DNA of 50,838 nucleotides from Neobacillus notoginsengisoli. GTDB lineage: Bacteria > Bacillota > Bacilli > Bacillales > Cytobacillaceae. Positions 7,485-18,003 of this stretch are shown here, in pieces (position 1 is the first letter of the stretch; every line of letters begins with the position of its first letter). The notes under the pieces are model-generated. The model made no database searches, was not told the origin of the DNA, and saw only the letters and a list, made by a program, of their open reading frames with translations. The DNA lies in NCBI RefSeq assembly GCF_003515685.1, contig NZ_QWEG01000022.1:1-50838 (forward strand). Reading direction: 5' to 3'. Made by a program: the position numbers and the translations under genes.

Positions 7485-9703
7485 GAGATTGTCTTTTTAA
7501 TTAAATTTTCCCACAATTGCTTTGTTTCTAGCCACGTTCCCTCAGGAAGCTCCTTCCTGTATAAGAACTGCTCATACCTGGCTGTCAGTTTACCCATCTC
7601 TTTCGTCGCGAAGAATCGGTCGATATAGCCTGCATAATTCCTTAGTGTCTGTCCCTCATCCCTTTTAAGGCCAAACCTTTTCAGCTGCTCAAGCAAAGTC
7701 AGGTACGCCTTGCCAAATTGATCATCGTTCTTGGAAAACTTATACCGGTAGATGAGGTAATATGGAAGCCACCTTCCCCTTTTGCTATAAATGAACCATC
7801 CCACTGCAACTATAATCGCCAAGCATGCAGCAAGCCACTTCCACTCATTCTTCATAAAGATTCTCGCCTTTTCCAGCGGGCTCTTATTCGCTTTCAATTG
7901 TTGCGGAATCGGGTCATTCTCTTCAAGCCGGTTCAGCCGGTCCTGGGGATTGCTGTCTTTTTTGTCAGGCGTTGCAGCCGGTGTTTTCCCTGAAGAATCT
8001 GTATCTCTATCAATATCAATTTGAATGCTGTTCGAGAAACCCTTCGTCGGTTCAAATGGAAGCCAGCCAAGGTTCGGCAAATAGACTTCAACCCATGAAT
8101 GGGCATCATTGTTCGTTACTTCATAAAGACGCTTCTTGGAATCGCCATCACCAAATGACTTTGCTTCCCCATACGTATATCCCTTTACCCAGCGCGCGGG
8201 GATACCGATACTTCTAAGCATTGTAACCATGGAAGTTGAAAAATTATCGCAATACCCTGTCTTCGTATCAAACAGGAATTGGTCAACATAGTCCTGATTT
8301 TTGTCCGGTACCGCGACATTCTTTTGGTCATACGTAAATTCACTTGACGCAAAATAACTTTCAACTGCCTTTGCCTTTTCGTACCAATTTAGCTTGTCTT
8401 TTGTAATTTCTGCAGCCAAATCCCTTACCCTGTCAGGCAAAGAAGGCGGCAGCTGGGTAAAGCGTTCAAAAAAGTCTTCAGGCATTTCCGCAAGGTCAGT
8501 TCCATCCGCCCATTTCAAATCATCCATCTTATAAGCAGGCACATCATAAATAAACCCGTAATCATCCAGTTCCGCTGGTTCATTCCAAGGCTCCATGGGC
8601 CGGATTTTTTCACTCACAGGATTATAAAGGAAACTCACCCCATACCTTGCGGCGACTTTTTTAGTGCCCTGCGGATAGACAATATGGGGGTACTTAAATT
8701 CGATATAGACCTTTGCGGCTTGCTCTTCCGTTTTTACATTTGGAGGGAAGCCCCCAAGCGGGAACGGATCATCTTGGCTAAACCCTTCCCCACCCTTTAC
8801 CTGGTCGGAAAGTATCCATCCCTTCCCGGTATATACATCCTTTGTTTCAACCCTCCAGTATTGGCGGCTCTCACTATCAGCCCTGAAAACGACTGTATCA
8901 TCCGGCAAAAAAGGCCCCCCAAGCCTGGAGTCATTCGTCCCATAACCAATTCTCGCGATACCGCCAGTTCCGCCACTACCGCTATTTTCATTGAAAGATT
9001 TCAAAAAAGGAACCGGATCGGGCCAAATGGGGGCTGCCTTCGGTGCTGCAAGGCCGACAGCCGCACTAAAAATGACCATTCCGGCGAGTGGCAGCATCCA
9101 TTTACCGGCAAGAGTCCCATCGCCACGCAGCTTTCCTTCGGCCACGAGGCGCAAATACGTCAGAATGCCCATTACAGTAAATCCTAATACAACTGTCCTG
9201 ATAATGGACCCGTTCCCTTTAAAGGTTGTAAAGGTATCCAGGACAGAAATATAAATAATCGTCATCAGGAAGAAAACAAAAATTTTCCGCCTGTTCAACA
9301 GCCAGTACTGAATGAGATAAACCATTAGCCAAAGCAGCAGGAAAAACAGGACGGTACGAAAAACATTCGTAAACTGTTGAAAATCGCGGCCAAGGAGCAG
9401 GCCAAGATTATATTTTACATCCGAAAAGAAGAGTCCTAACCATTCCGGGCGCAAGAAGCCGCCCTCAAAATAAAATCTGTAAACGGCATAGAAAATATAA
9501 AAGGTTTTAATAAATGCCTGGACAACCATCGGAAGCTGGAACAGTGCCGCAGCAAAGGCAATGACAAGGAAGATGAGAAACACTTCTATATTCTCCGTAT
9601 CGGTCAGTTCCCCCATTGGCCTCAGCCATTCCCAGATCAGCAGAAATCCAATTAAATAAAGGAGGATTGAGGAAAAATTGAACTTTTCCTTGTTCGTGCT
9701 CAC
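7481..9703 (-). CDS. Membrane-anchored transglutaminase-like protein (YebA family)
   Basis: A 740-residue membrane protein of the DUF3488/transglutaminase/DUF4129 type. About the first 215 residues hold several hydrophobic segments. The extracytoplasmic middle carries a transglutaminase core with the catalytic cysteine in TKTGYCDNFSTSMV, the histidine in NNDAHSWVEVYLP, and the following LGWLPFEPTKGF. A further membrane helix (about residues 620-640) precedes a cytoplasmic tail. Its start overlaps the end of the DUF58 gene by four bases. The MoxR-DUF58-transglutaminase trio is conserved in many bacteria, and in B. subtilis it is yeaC-yeaD-yebA next to guaA. The substrate is unknown; a protein-folding or cell-envelope role is inferred from family context. 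Confidence 0.88.
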   Translation of the reverse strand: MSTNKEKFNFSSILLYLIGFLLIWEWLRPMGELTDTENIEVFLIFLVIAFAAALFQLPMVVQAFIKTFYIFYAVYRFYFEGGFLRPEWLGLFFSDVKYNLGLLLGRDFQQFTNVFRTVLFFLLLWLMVYLIQYWLLNRRKIFVFFLMTIIYISVLDTFTTFKGNGSIIRTVVLGFTVMGILTYLRLVAEGKLRGDGTLAGKWMLPLAGMVIFSAAVGLAAPKAAPIWPDPVPFLKSFNENSGSGGTGGIARIGYGTNDSRLGGPFLPDDTVVFRADSESRQYWRVETKDVYTGKGWILSDQVKGGEGFSQDDPFPLGGFPPNVKTEEQAAKVYIEFKYPHIVYPQGTKKVAARYGVSFLYNPVSEKIRPMEPWNEPAELDDYGFIYDVPAYKMDDLKWADGTDLAEMPEDFFERFTQLPPSLPDRVRDLAAEITKDKLNWYEKAKAVESYFASSEFTYDQKNVAVPDKNQDYVDQFLFDTKTGYCDNFSTSMVTMLRSIGIPARWVKGYTYGEAKSFGDGDSKKRLYEVTNNDAHSWVEVYLPNLGWLPFEPTKGFSNSIQIDIDRDTDSSGKTPAATPDKKDSNPQDRLNRLEENDPIPQQLKANKSPLEKARIFMKNEWKWLAACLAIIVAVGWFIYSKRGRWLPYYLIYRYKFSKNDDQFGKAYLTLLEQLKRFGLKRDEGQTLRNYAGYIDRFFATKEMGKLTARYEQFLYRKELPEGTWLETKQLWENLIKKTIS

Positions 9704-10917
9704 TGCATGCTCACCTCCGAGAATGCCGAATCAAATTGGTTTTCATGAACCAGGACAATACTGACGCCACGGGCAATTCCCATCGCCTTTAAAGCACGCT
9801 CTTCGTTTGTGGGTAGCTCCCGTTCATTCTTAATCAGGAACACTGTAACCTTGCCCTTTTTTTGCCCTAAATGTCCCGCCCTTTCAATCAGTGCTTTTGT
9901 TAGGTTTGAGGTAACAAGCATGATCGTCACATTTTGGCCAGAATAAAATGGCTCTGCTTCTAAAACTTTATCCATCGTAACAGTGCAGACAGGCTGTATT
10001 TTTGCAAGATGGTAAAAGAATAACTGCAGCTGGGCCTCTCCGCTCCTGATCGGAAATGAAGTCCTTTCCTTGCTGACAGTCAATAGGCCGGCTTGGGCCC
10101 CTTTTTTCAAAATAGCCCTCGCGATTGAAGCGGTAAAGGAGACGATTGTCTCAAAACGCTGCTCCGGTGCGCAGTCCATGACGATAAGGACATCGTGTGA
10201 CTGCCTTTGTTCGAACTCCTTGGTCATCAGATCATTCCGCTTCGCCGATGCCTTCCAGTTAATCCACGAAAACCGGTCGCCGGGCTGATAGTCCCTGACC
10301 CCAATAGCCATCGTTGTATCTCGCTGGACCCGCTCCCTGGAAGCCGCCATCCCTTGGTCAAAATGGTTTTCAAAGGGGCGGTAAATCATTTCTGTATAAG
10401 ATGGATAAACAAGAATTTTATCTTCTGAATCAGCCTTCTTTTCTTTTTCTATCAGGCCGAGCAAATCGCCTGTTTTCAGTTTGATTGAACGGAAATAATG
10501 CTCACCGCGAGGAAGTTCATGAATTGCATAATCAAAAATGATTTCTTTTTTAAAGCCAGGAAACAGAAGTGCTTTATTGTCCTGTTTTAATACCGCATTT
10601 CTAAAGGATCCGCTCAAATCTTCCTCCGCAAGCAAGTAAAAGAGCGGAAAGGATGTTTCCCTTCTTAAGACGATGCGGACCCTTAATGGTTCCCCTGCGA
10701 CGTATTCCTGCTTTGGCAACAGCCGTTGAAGTTCCATATTCATCATTGGGTAAAAGGCAATGGCCAGCGAGTACACCGCAAAAGGCAAAAAACTATAGAA
10801 TAAGAACCAGCTGACAAACCCGCCTTGGAACATAGCATAACAAAACACCAGAATGACAAGGGATATCAGCACAATCAGTTTCCATGTGTGTTTAAGTGCC
10901 CGGAATCTGGCTCTCAT
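9700..10917 (-). CDS. DUF58 domain protein (YeaD family)
   Basis: A 405-residue protein with two N-terminal hydrophobic segments (about 15-60), a beta-rich region, and a DUF58 / von Willebrand A-like domain. The DUF58 signature is VRDYQPGDRFSWINWKASAK followed by KEFEQRQSHDVLIVMDCAP. It starts within the stop of the MoxR gene (TAATG) and overlaps the transglutaminase start, so the three genes are translationally coupled. Family members work with MoxR ATPases, probably as metal-dependent assembly partners; the specific role here is unknown. Confidence 0.88.
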   Translation of the reverse strand: MRARFRALKHTWKLIVLISLVILVFCYAMFQGGFVSWFLFYSFLPFAVYSLAIAFYPMMNMELQRLLPKQEYVAGEPLRVRIVLRRETSFPLFYLLAEEDLSGSFRNAVLKQDNKALLFPGFKKEIIFDYAIHELPRGEHYFRSIKLKTGDLLGLIEKEKKADSEDKILVYPSYTEMIYRPFENHFDQGMAASRERVQRDTTMAIGVRDYQPGDRFSWINWKASAKRNDLMTKEFEQRQSHDVLIVMDCAPEQRFETIVSFTASIARAILKKGAQAGLLTVSKERTSFPIRSGEAQLQLFFYHLAKIQPVCTVTMDKVLEAEPFYSGQNVTIMLVTSNLTKALIERAGHLGQKKGKVTVFLIKNERELPTNEERALKAMGIARGVSIVLVHENQFDSAFSEVSMQ

Positions 10918-11876
10918 TATTTCACAAGCCTTTGCACCGGCACCGGTACCCTTGCAACGACCCGGTTGATCACTTCCTCGGCGGTGATCCCTTCAAATTT
11001 GGCTTCCGACTTAAGGATAATCCTGTGGGAAAGGACTGCCGGAGCGAGGTATTGGATATCATCTGGCAGCACATAATCCCGACCACATATGAACGCATAT
11101 GCCTGGGCTACTTTCATAAGGCCGATTGATCCGCGTGGGCTGGCTCCCAAGTAGACATTTTCATGGATTCTCGTCCGGTGGGAAATGTCGACGATATAGC
11201 GTTTGACCGTATCATCAACGAAAACACTTTTAATTTCCCTTTGAAGCTCCCTCAGCTCCTCAAGAGTTACGACCGGCTCCAACTCTTCGATTGGCGGGTT
11301 TTTTTGCGCCCGGTTCAGCACTTCCATCTCTTCATTAATCTCGGGATAGCCCATTTTTAATTTAAGGAGGAACCGATCCAGCTGCGCCTCTGGAAGCGGA
11401 TAAGTCCCCTCATATTCAATCGGGTTCTGGGTCGCCATTACAAAAAAGGGCTTCTCAAGATGATGGGTAACCCCATCAACGGTCACACTACTTTCCTCCA
11501 TTCCCTCTAGAAGGGCGGATTGGGTTTTTGGAGAAGTCCTGTTAATCTCATCCGCAAGAATGATATTGCCCATAATTGGACCCGGGCGAAATTGAAATTC
11601 CATTTCCTTCGGATTGTAAATAGAAACCCCTGTTACATCGGAAGGAAGCAGATCAGGGGTAAACTGGATTCGTCTGAATGTGGCGCCGACGGATTTTGCA
11701 AGGGCTCGAACCATCATCGTTTTCCCGACCCCGGGAACATCCTCCAGGAGGACATGGCCTTCCGCCAAAAGGGCGACGAGGCTAAGCTCGGCAACTTTCC
11801 GTTTCCCGGTCATCACCTTTTCTATATTCGTTAAAATCTTTTCAATATTATTCCTGTTTTTTGATTGTAGCGACAT
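10917..11876 (-). CDS. MoxR-family AAA+ ATPase (YeaC family)
   Basis: A 319-residue AAA+ ATPase. Walker A is EDVPGVGKTMM, Walker B is ILADEINRT, and sensor 1 lies in FVMATQNPIEYEGTYPLPEAQLDRF, which is the MoxR fingerprint. MoxR proteins act as chaperones that remodel partner proteins, here most likely the DUF58 and transglutaminase proteins encoded next. The ATG at 11876 (MSLQSKNRNN) is chosen over an ATG 14 codons upstream because GGGAGG precedes it by six bases. It is the first gene of the operon. Confidence 0.92.
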   Translation of the reverse strand: MSLQSKNRNNIEKILTNIEKVMTGKRKVAELSLVALLAEGHVLLEDVPGVGKTMMVRALAKSVGATFRRIQFTPDLLPSDVTGVSIYNPKEMEFQFRPGPIMGNIILADEINRTSPKTQSALLEGMEESSVTVDGVTHHLEKPFFVMATQNPIEYEGTYPLPEAQLDRFLLKLKMGYPEINEEMEVLNRAQKNPPIEELEPVVTLEELRELQREIKSVFVDDTVKRYIVDISHRTRIHENVYLGASPRGSIGLMKVAQAYAFICGRDYVLPDDIQYLAPAVLSHRIILKSEAKFEGITAEEVINRVVARVPVPVQRLVK

Positions 11877-12072
11877 GGTTTTCCTCCCGCATTCTAGTAT
11901 TGAAGTTTGCTTGTCCATATAGTAAGTTTAACATAAATAAAAAGATTCTATATATTCTGTCAAAACTTTTCATAAGAAAAAAAAGGGATAAAAACCCCGT
12001 CATCATTTGACGTTTTCGATTGGTAAAAAGTTTCAAATTTTTTAAAAAATGTTTTTTTGGCTGGGGATTAAA

Positions 12073-12543
12073 ATGAAATTAATCATTTACGAGATGAATG
12101 AATGGCTGGCGGCCGAGATATTGGGCTGGGTGTATGAAGCACCATACGATTTTTACAATAACTCTGTTACGCCCGAAGGAATAAGAGAGCTCCTCGACCA
12201 GCCATATTATGCGGTTCTAAGTGATGGTCGAGAACTGGCGGGGTTCTTTTGTATCGGTGAATCAGCCCAAGTACCGGCGGGGGCATCCGTTGGCGCATAT
12301 ACAGAGGGATCAATCGATATCGGGATCGGGATGAATCCCAATTTGACTGGCAAAGGGATGGGCTTCACATTCTTTTCTTTCATCCTTACCCATCTGCAGG
12401 ATACTTTTCCAGGGGTGCCGACTAGGCTGACTGTAGCTTCCTTTAATAGAAGGGCGATTCGTCTGTATACTAAAATCGGCTTTCATGAAACAATGCGTTT
12501 TCAGAGGGGGGCAATTGAGTTTGTTGTTATGACCCGGGAATAG
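12073..12543 (+). CDS. GNAT family N-acetyltransferase
   Basis: A 156-residue acetyltransferase of unknown substrate. The acetyl-CoA site is seen in IGIGMNPNLTGKGMG, and the C-terminal part (LTVASFNRRAIRLYTKIGFHE) is the usual GNAT end where side chain and CoA are bound. The start MKLIIYEMNEW at 12073 has GGGGATT before it; an earlier in-frame ATG at 12049 has no binding site. The gene stands alone on the plus strand, away from the yeaC operon. Confidence 0.8.
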   Translation: MKLIIYEMNEWLAAEILGWVYEAPYDFYNNSVTPEGIRELLDQPYYAVLSDGRELAGFFCIGESAQVPAGASVGAYTEGSIDIGIGMNPNLTGKGMGFTFFSFILTHLQDTFPGVPTRLTVASFNRRAIRLYTKIGFHETMRFQRGAIEFVVMTRE

Positions 12544-12655
12544 GCCACCGTCACTTGTTATGTTTTAACCGTGGAAGTAGAATAATAGTAGCATCCTTTT
12601 GTTATGCAAAATAGAAAAGTAAAATAAATAGTAACACATAAAGGGGGAAAAGAAC

Positions 12656-12967
12656 TTGAGAACATCGACAATTTTAAAGTGGGTGACTGGCGGGCTTGAA
12701 GCGTTGCTCGGAATTCCGGTCCTCGGCGGGCTCATTATCCTTTCAACAGCGTGGACACCATTGTTCATCATGGCCATCCTTCACGTCGTCACGATTGTAT
12801 TCGCTGTCCGGGAGAACGAGACGAAAGCAGGTAACATCCTCGGGCTAATCACTTCACTGGTTGGCTGGATTCCATTTGTCGGGATGGTCATGCACATGAT
12901 TTCCGCGGTTGTTATCCTGATTGATGCCTATCGCTCTGATCGAAATGCCGTGCATCATACATGGTAA
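12656..12967 (+). CDS. Small hydrophobic membrane protein
   Basis: A 103-residue protein with three hydrophobic segments (about 13-35, 36-50 and 65-95) ending in a polar IDAYRSDRNAVHHTW tail. The TTG start follows AAGGGGGAAAAGAAC. A terminator follows. Function is not recognised; it resembles small uncharacterised Bacillus membrane proteins. Confidence 0.7.
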   Translation: MRTSTILKWVTGGLEALLGIPVLGGLIILSTAWTPLFIMAILHVVTIVFAVRENETKAGNILGLITSLVGWIPFVGMVMHMISAVVILIDAYRSDRNAVHHTW

Positions 12968-12972
12968 ACACA

Positions 12973-13008
12973 AAAAATAAAGAGGCCCGCCCGGCCGCTT
13001 TATTTTTT
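12973..13008 (+). terminator. Rho-independent terminator
   Basis: AAATAAAG-GGCC and GGCC-CTTTATTT arms around a five-base loop, then TTTTTT. It follows the small membrane protein gene. Confidence 0.8.
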
Positions 13009-13094
13009 GGTTATTTGCCCTCCGCTTATAGCCCTTACAGCTTGGCCATTCAATGCATACAGTAAAGCAAACGAGCTAAGGAGGGAAAGAAAGA

Positions 13095-13316
13095 ATGAGC
13101 AACTTTACATGTGAAGATTTCCGCCGCAAGCACCGCTTTTTTTGCAATGAATTCGCCCCACTTTTAAGGCATCTCAATTTGTTTACAGAAGAAGATGAAT
13201 GTGCGTCGGACAATCCAATTAGGGACAGACAATTTTCATGCTGCTGCCGCTTACGCCGCCATCACCATCATGGACATGAACATGACCATGAATTTGATTG
13301 TGGCTGCGATGACTAA
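13095..13316 (+). CDS. Small His/Cys-rich protein
   Basis: A 73-residue protein with a very clear ribosome binding site (AAGGAGGG) and its own terminator. The C-terminal third is SCCCRLRRHHHHGHEHDHEF followed by DCGCDD: nine His and five Cys with acidic residues, after two more Cys near the N terminus. That composition suggests metal binding, for example zinc, nickel or copper. No family is recognised. Small spore-coat-like or metal-storage proteins are possible; this is inference from composition only. Confidence 0.7.
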   Translation: MSNFTCEDFRRKHRFFCNEFAPLLRHLNLFTEEDECASDNPIRDRQFSCCCRLRRHHHHGHEHDHEFDCGCDD

Positions 13317-13350
13317 CAGCCTCAGAATAAAATAAACTTTGCAGTAAAAA

Positions 13351-13380
13351 AACCGGTTATCACATAAGCGATAACCGGTT
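13351..13380. terminator. Bidirectional terminator
   Basis: AACCGGTTAT and ATAACCGGTT form a perfect 10-bp stem with A and T runs on either side, between two convergent genes. Confidence 0.85.
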
Positions 13381-13405
13381 TATATTTAGTTTCCAGCAAG
13401 ATCAT

Positions 13406-13819
13406 TCAATCTTCCTTTGAAAGGGCGTTGTAATTTTTCAGTTTTGTAAACCGTTTTTTCTTTTTTAAATACTTTTCGTTAAGGACGATTACTTTTCCAT
13501 CCTCAGCGGTATTGTATTTTCGATAAACTGCTTTGTATTTTTCAAATGCTAAGTGCCCGGCAACATAAACTGGCAAGACCATAAACAAGAGGATCGCCAA
13601 TTGCAGGAACAAATTGATTTTACTCCCCATCATATAAATGGTCATGACAGTATGTGCCCCGAAGGCAACCATTAAAACAATCAACACATTACATATATGA
13701 AAAGCAGCCACATTTTTTTCCTGGAACATCCGCTCAAGTTCATTCTTGAAAAAAAGTGTCACAAATGCGGATACCACAATGACTAAAAGGATAACAAAAT
13801 AAGTAAGAACCGTGTACAT
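13406..13819 (-). CDS. Membrane protein of unknown function
   Basis: A 137-residue protein with an N-terminal membrane segment (about 4-22), two more at about 36-58 and 64-88, and a basic, lysine-rich C-terminal tail (KYLKKKKRFTKLKNYNALSKED). The start MYTVLTYF has GAGGGG upstream; an in-frame ATG 10 codons earlier has no clear site. No family is recognised. Confidence 0.65.
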   Translation of the reverse strand: MYTVLTYFVILLVIVVSAFVTLFFKNELERMFQEKNVAAFHICNVLIVLMVAFGAHTVMTIYMMGSKINLFLQLAILLFMVLPVYVAGHLAFEKYKAVYRKYNTAEDGKVIVLNEKYLKKKKRFTKLKNYNALSKED

Positions 13820-13912
13820 TTTCCGCACCCCTCTATCCTTACTATTCATTTTAATTGTAGCACAAGTATGAGGCGTTGCACGGAAATTCCCGTCCTGTTT
13901 TTGTATACCCGT

Positions 13913-15707
13913 TTATAGCAGCTCCAGTTTCATGCCAACTTCCTTTTTTGCAATCGCTTTTAACTCTTGCAATGCATTTATTAAATGCTCCATCAATAGC
14001 TTGCCTTCTGTTTTGTTTTCCGAATAGCTTGAGATGTTGATTGAGATTGAATCGTCCTTAATGATATAGGCGATTCCATGTCCGTTTTCAACGACAGGGC
14101 CGAACATTCGGTATTTCACACTATCATATACCGTTCCACTTGTGGAAAGGAAGTTATGGCGCAACGTTAAGTATCCTTCATCCTTAAAGATCTCAGGCAA
14201 TTCTTTCAAGCCTAGTTCTTCGGCAAAATGGTAAAAGATTTGTTCAAGGCCAAACATATGCCGTTCAACACCGAGGCCTTTTTGACAATCTCTTATTCGC
14301 TCGGAATGGGCATCGCTCGCTTTTTGCATGAGTGAGTATAGAAACTCGCTCGCCTCATTTCCGTACTCCAATGCTTCCACCACGCTTCGCTTTTCCATAC
14401 TCGTTGCGCGTGCGCATTCCGTTCTCCCCTCATAAAAGAAGCGAACACCCACTGGTTCGTACACGCTTGTAAACTTCCCGAATGTCCGATATTGAGCGAT
14501 TTGTAAGGCCATGTGGAAAAAGGCGTCTGGACTTAATTTCATTTGTTTAATCTCTTCCGCACCGAAGTCAGTGAATAGGCTTTGTTGGAGGTCGTAGTTT
14601 TCTTTTTCCTGCAAGTACTCTTGCTTGAATTGATTTAACAAATCTACCATTTCTTTATCTAGGTCCCATTTTTGCTTTTCAACAATAGGTTTTTCATTTA
14701 TTTTTACAGGTTGAAGGGGATCGTTCTTCAACCCTTGATTGACGTGGCTAATGACAGCAGCAATCGATGTGCCATCCACGGCACAATGCTCAATATTAAA
14801 GCCTAATTCACAGCGCCGCGTGAGAATAATTTGGATTGTCTTATCAAAATACTTATTGTTCGCATTTAACATGAGATGCCTAATTGCGTCTTCTGGATTA
14901 TTGCTATCCTCATCAATGGAAATAACCACTAGTGAATCGGCGATGCAATCGAGAATTTCCTGATTTACTTTTGACTCCCTCAGCATGTCGTACGCCTTAG
15001 CAGCTTCATCTCTGTTAGCGGCCGTAAAGACGCCCACGTTTGTCCCTTCAACGGGATTTGCCTTCATGGCTTCTTCAATGGCGGAAACGATCTCATTGCT
15101 ATCGTAGATCATCCCTTCATGATTTGTTACAGGTACTTTATAAAGATTGTTCCGGTAGAAGAGAACAACATGATTATTTCTTTTATCAAAATCGGCGGCA
15201 TGAAAGATATCCTTATCCAACCTAGGGATTCGAATCGAACGGAAGAAATAGTTGTATTGGCTCATATCAAGCCGCTTTCCTCTAAAAGTATCTGGTTCTA
15301 CCTTCTCATCGATAATCGCGTGATAAAGCTCCGTTACAAAATAACTCACTTTCCCAGCCATTTCAGCGTAGGAGTAACGATTTTGGTAGTCTTCACTTTG
15401 TATGAGAATATTGAAATTCGAACTATATGGCAAGGGGTTTCGGTGTGTTAAATATAAATCATCCCAAAAAGGAGCAAGCCAGCTTCCTGTCCTGTTTTGA
15501 GCAAATTCTTGTAATTTCTTTTGAAGCTTTTCCCCATCTCCCTCTATTTCAAAAAATCGGTCAATTACTTCTGTAGTTTTTTGAAATTGTTCCACGGAAA
15601 CTAAAGGCTTGATCCATTCAAGAAGCTTAAGCTTCGTGCTATTTAGAGAAGGGATTGGTAGTGATGGTAATTCATTTTGAAAAGAAAAGGTTTTTTCTAT
15701 AGGTCAT
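13913..15707 (-). CDS. Choline/carnitine O-acyltransferase family protein, apparent frameshift near the start
   Basis: Acyl-CoA:carnitine or choline acyltransferase. Catalytic His and Asp-Gly lie in FNIEHCAVDGTS; other family marks are FWDDLYLTHRNPLPYSSNF, GLGVERHMFGLEQI and LSTSGTVYDSVKYRMFGPVV. The uninterrupted frame with a usable start begins only at a GTG at 15595 (560 residues), but family-like sequence continues upstream in the same frame (NELPSLPIPSL...LEWIKPLVS), with no start codon before a stop at about 15704. An ATG at 15707 with AAAGGA is one frame off. Removing one A from the run at 15691-15696 joins them into about 597 residues beginning MTYRKTFSFQNELPSLPIPS. So this is either a sequencing slip, a real mutation or a switchable tract. 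It lies 42 bases after opuCD, probably in that operon. Confidence 0.82.
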
Positions 15708-15749
15708 ATTCCTTTCTACATGTATTTTCCTAAAACAATCAACCTCAGG

Positions 15750-16406
15750 TCATCTGAAAATTCGTTTTCTGCTCGGTGACAATCTTCGTTCAAACCATGC
15801 CATAATGACGTCTGCAAATACAGCCATCAACGCAGTTGGAATCGCACCTGCTAGTATGATTGCTGTTCCGTTCGTAGCATTTGTTCCCCGTAATATGATG
15901 TCACCTAAACCACCAGCCCCGATAAAAGTTCCAATTGTCGCCACACCAATCGAAATGACTAAGGCTGTCCGTAATCCGGCCATGATGACAGAAAGCGCAA
16001 GCGGGAGTTCGACCATCCAAAGGACTTGGAATTTCGTCATGCCCATCGCCTTTCCAGCTTCAGTTAAAGCATGGTCGACAGTTCGAATGCCAGTGTATGT
16101 GTTGTTAATGATTGGCAGCAAGGAATAGAGAAAGAGTGAAAACACGACAGTATTTGTGCCAAGCCCCATCACAAGCATGAGGATTGCTAACATAGCAAGG
16201 GCAGGAATGGTTTGGATAATGTTCGCAAGTGAAATAACCCACGTACTTAATTGGCGGTAGCGTGCGATTAAAATCCCAATAGGAATCGCTACAATCGCGG
16301 CAAATAGCACCCCATATATGGACATTAAGAAATGCCGATAAAATTGTTCCCAAACATAAGAAGCATTTTGTGAATAATAGAACAAAACATCTTGAATCGT
16401 TTCCAA
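15750..16406 (-). CDS. opuCD: Osmoprotectant ABC transporter, permease (OpuCD/OpuBD type)
   Basis: A 218-residue inner-membrane permease of the glycine betaine/carnitine/choline importer. The transporter motif EAGKAMGMTKFQVLWMVELPLA couples it to the ATPase, and it has about five to six membrane segments, including [20 protein letters not shown]. The start is a TTG with GGTGGTG upstream. It is the fourth gene of a complete opuCA-CB-CC-CD set. OpuB and OpuC cannot be told apart with certainty from sequence alone. Confidence 0.88.
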   Translation of the reverse strand: METIQDVLFYYSQNASYVWEQFYRHFLMSIYGVLFAAIVAIPIGILIARYRQLSTWVISLANIIQTIPALAMLAILMLVMGLGTNTVVFSLFLYSLLPIINNTYTGIRTVDHALTEAGKAMGMTKFQVLWMVELPLALSVIMAGLRTALVISIGVATIGTFIGAGGLGDIILRGTNATNGTAIILAGAIPTALMAVFADVIMAWFERRLSPSRKRIFR

Positions 16407-16418
16407 AACATCACCACC

Positions 16419-17333
<915 letters not shown>

Positions 17334-17987
17334 TTATTTCGCTTCCTTCACTTTTTTGATTCCTGTTGGCGTAGCAAGGCTTTCAACTTTACCCAAAAGC
17401 AGGTCCGTTAACAGAGCAAGAATCGTTACCGGGACCGCGCCAGCAATAATAAATTCTGCTTGATATAAGTTCAGCCCGCTAAAAATATAGTCCCCTAAGC
17501 CGCCAGCGCCAATATATGAAGCAAGGGTTGCCCAGCCAATTAAATAAACAGTCGATAAACGAATCCCAGTCATAATAACCGGAATGGATAACGGCAATTC
17601 AACATACATAATTCTTTCCCATCCAGTCATCCCCATTCCTCGGCCAGCTTCAAGTAAATCATGATTTAATCCATTTATCCCTATGTACGTATTGCGCAGG
17701 ATCGGCAAGACTGAATAGAAAAATAAAGCAATAATGGCGGGTATTTTCCCCACTCCAAATATTGGTATGAAAAATGCTAAGATTGCAAAGCTCGGGAAAG
17801 TTTGGACCACACTTAAAATGCCCATGACAATACCTGCGACCTTGGGAACTCGTGTTAGAGCGATACCGAGCGGAACTGCAACCATAATTCCCAAGATTGC
17901 CGCAATCAATGATATATAGAGATGCTCTCCTGTTTTATATAGCAATTCAGAGCCGTTACTGCTCAAAAAATCAAAAATACTTTCCAC
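17334..17987 (-). CDS. opuCB: Osmoprotectant ABC transporter, permease (OpuCB/OpuBB type)
   Basis: A 217-residue permease, paralogous to opuCD (both share [12 protein letters not shown]/FQ and [12 protein letters not shown] motifs). About five to six membrane helices. The start is GTG at 17987 with GGAGGG before it. The two permeases probably form a heterodimer with OpuCA and OpuCC. Confidence 0.88.
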   Translation of the reverse strand: MESIFDFLSSNGSELLYKTGEHLYISLIAAILGIMVAVPLGIALTRVPKVAGIVMGILSVVQTFPSFAILAFFIPIFGVGKIPAIIALFFYSVLPILRNTYIGINGLNHDLLEAGRGMGMTGWERIMYVELPLSIPVIMTGIRLSTVYLIGWATLASYIGAGGLGDYIFSGLNLYQAEFIIAGAVPVTILALLTDLLLGKVESLATPTGIKKVKEAK

Positions 17988-18003
17988 TCATTTCCCTCCA
18001 TTA

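Noticed and set aside
8684-9187. 167-residue open frame antisense to the transglutaminase gene
   Set aside because: No binding site and no recognisable domain; the opposite strand has a clear family match.
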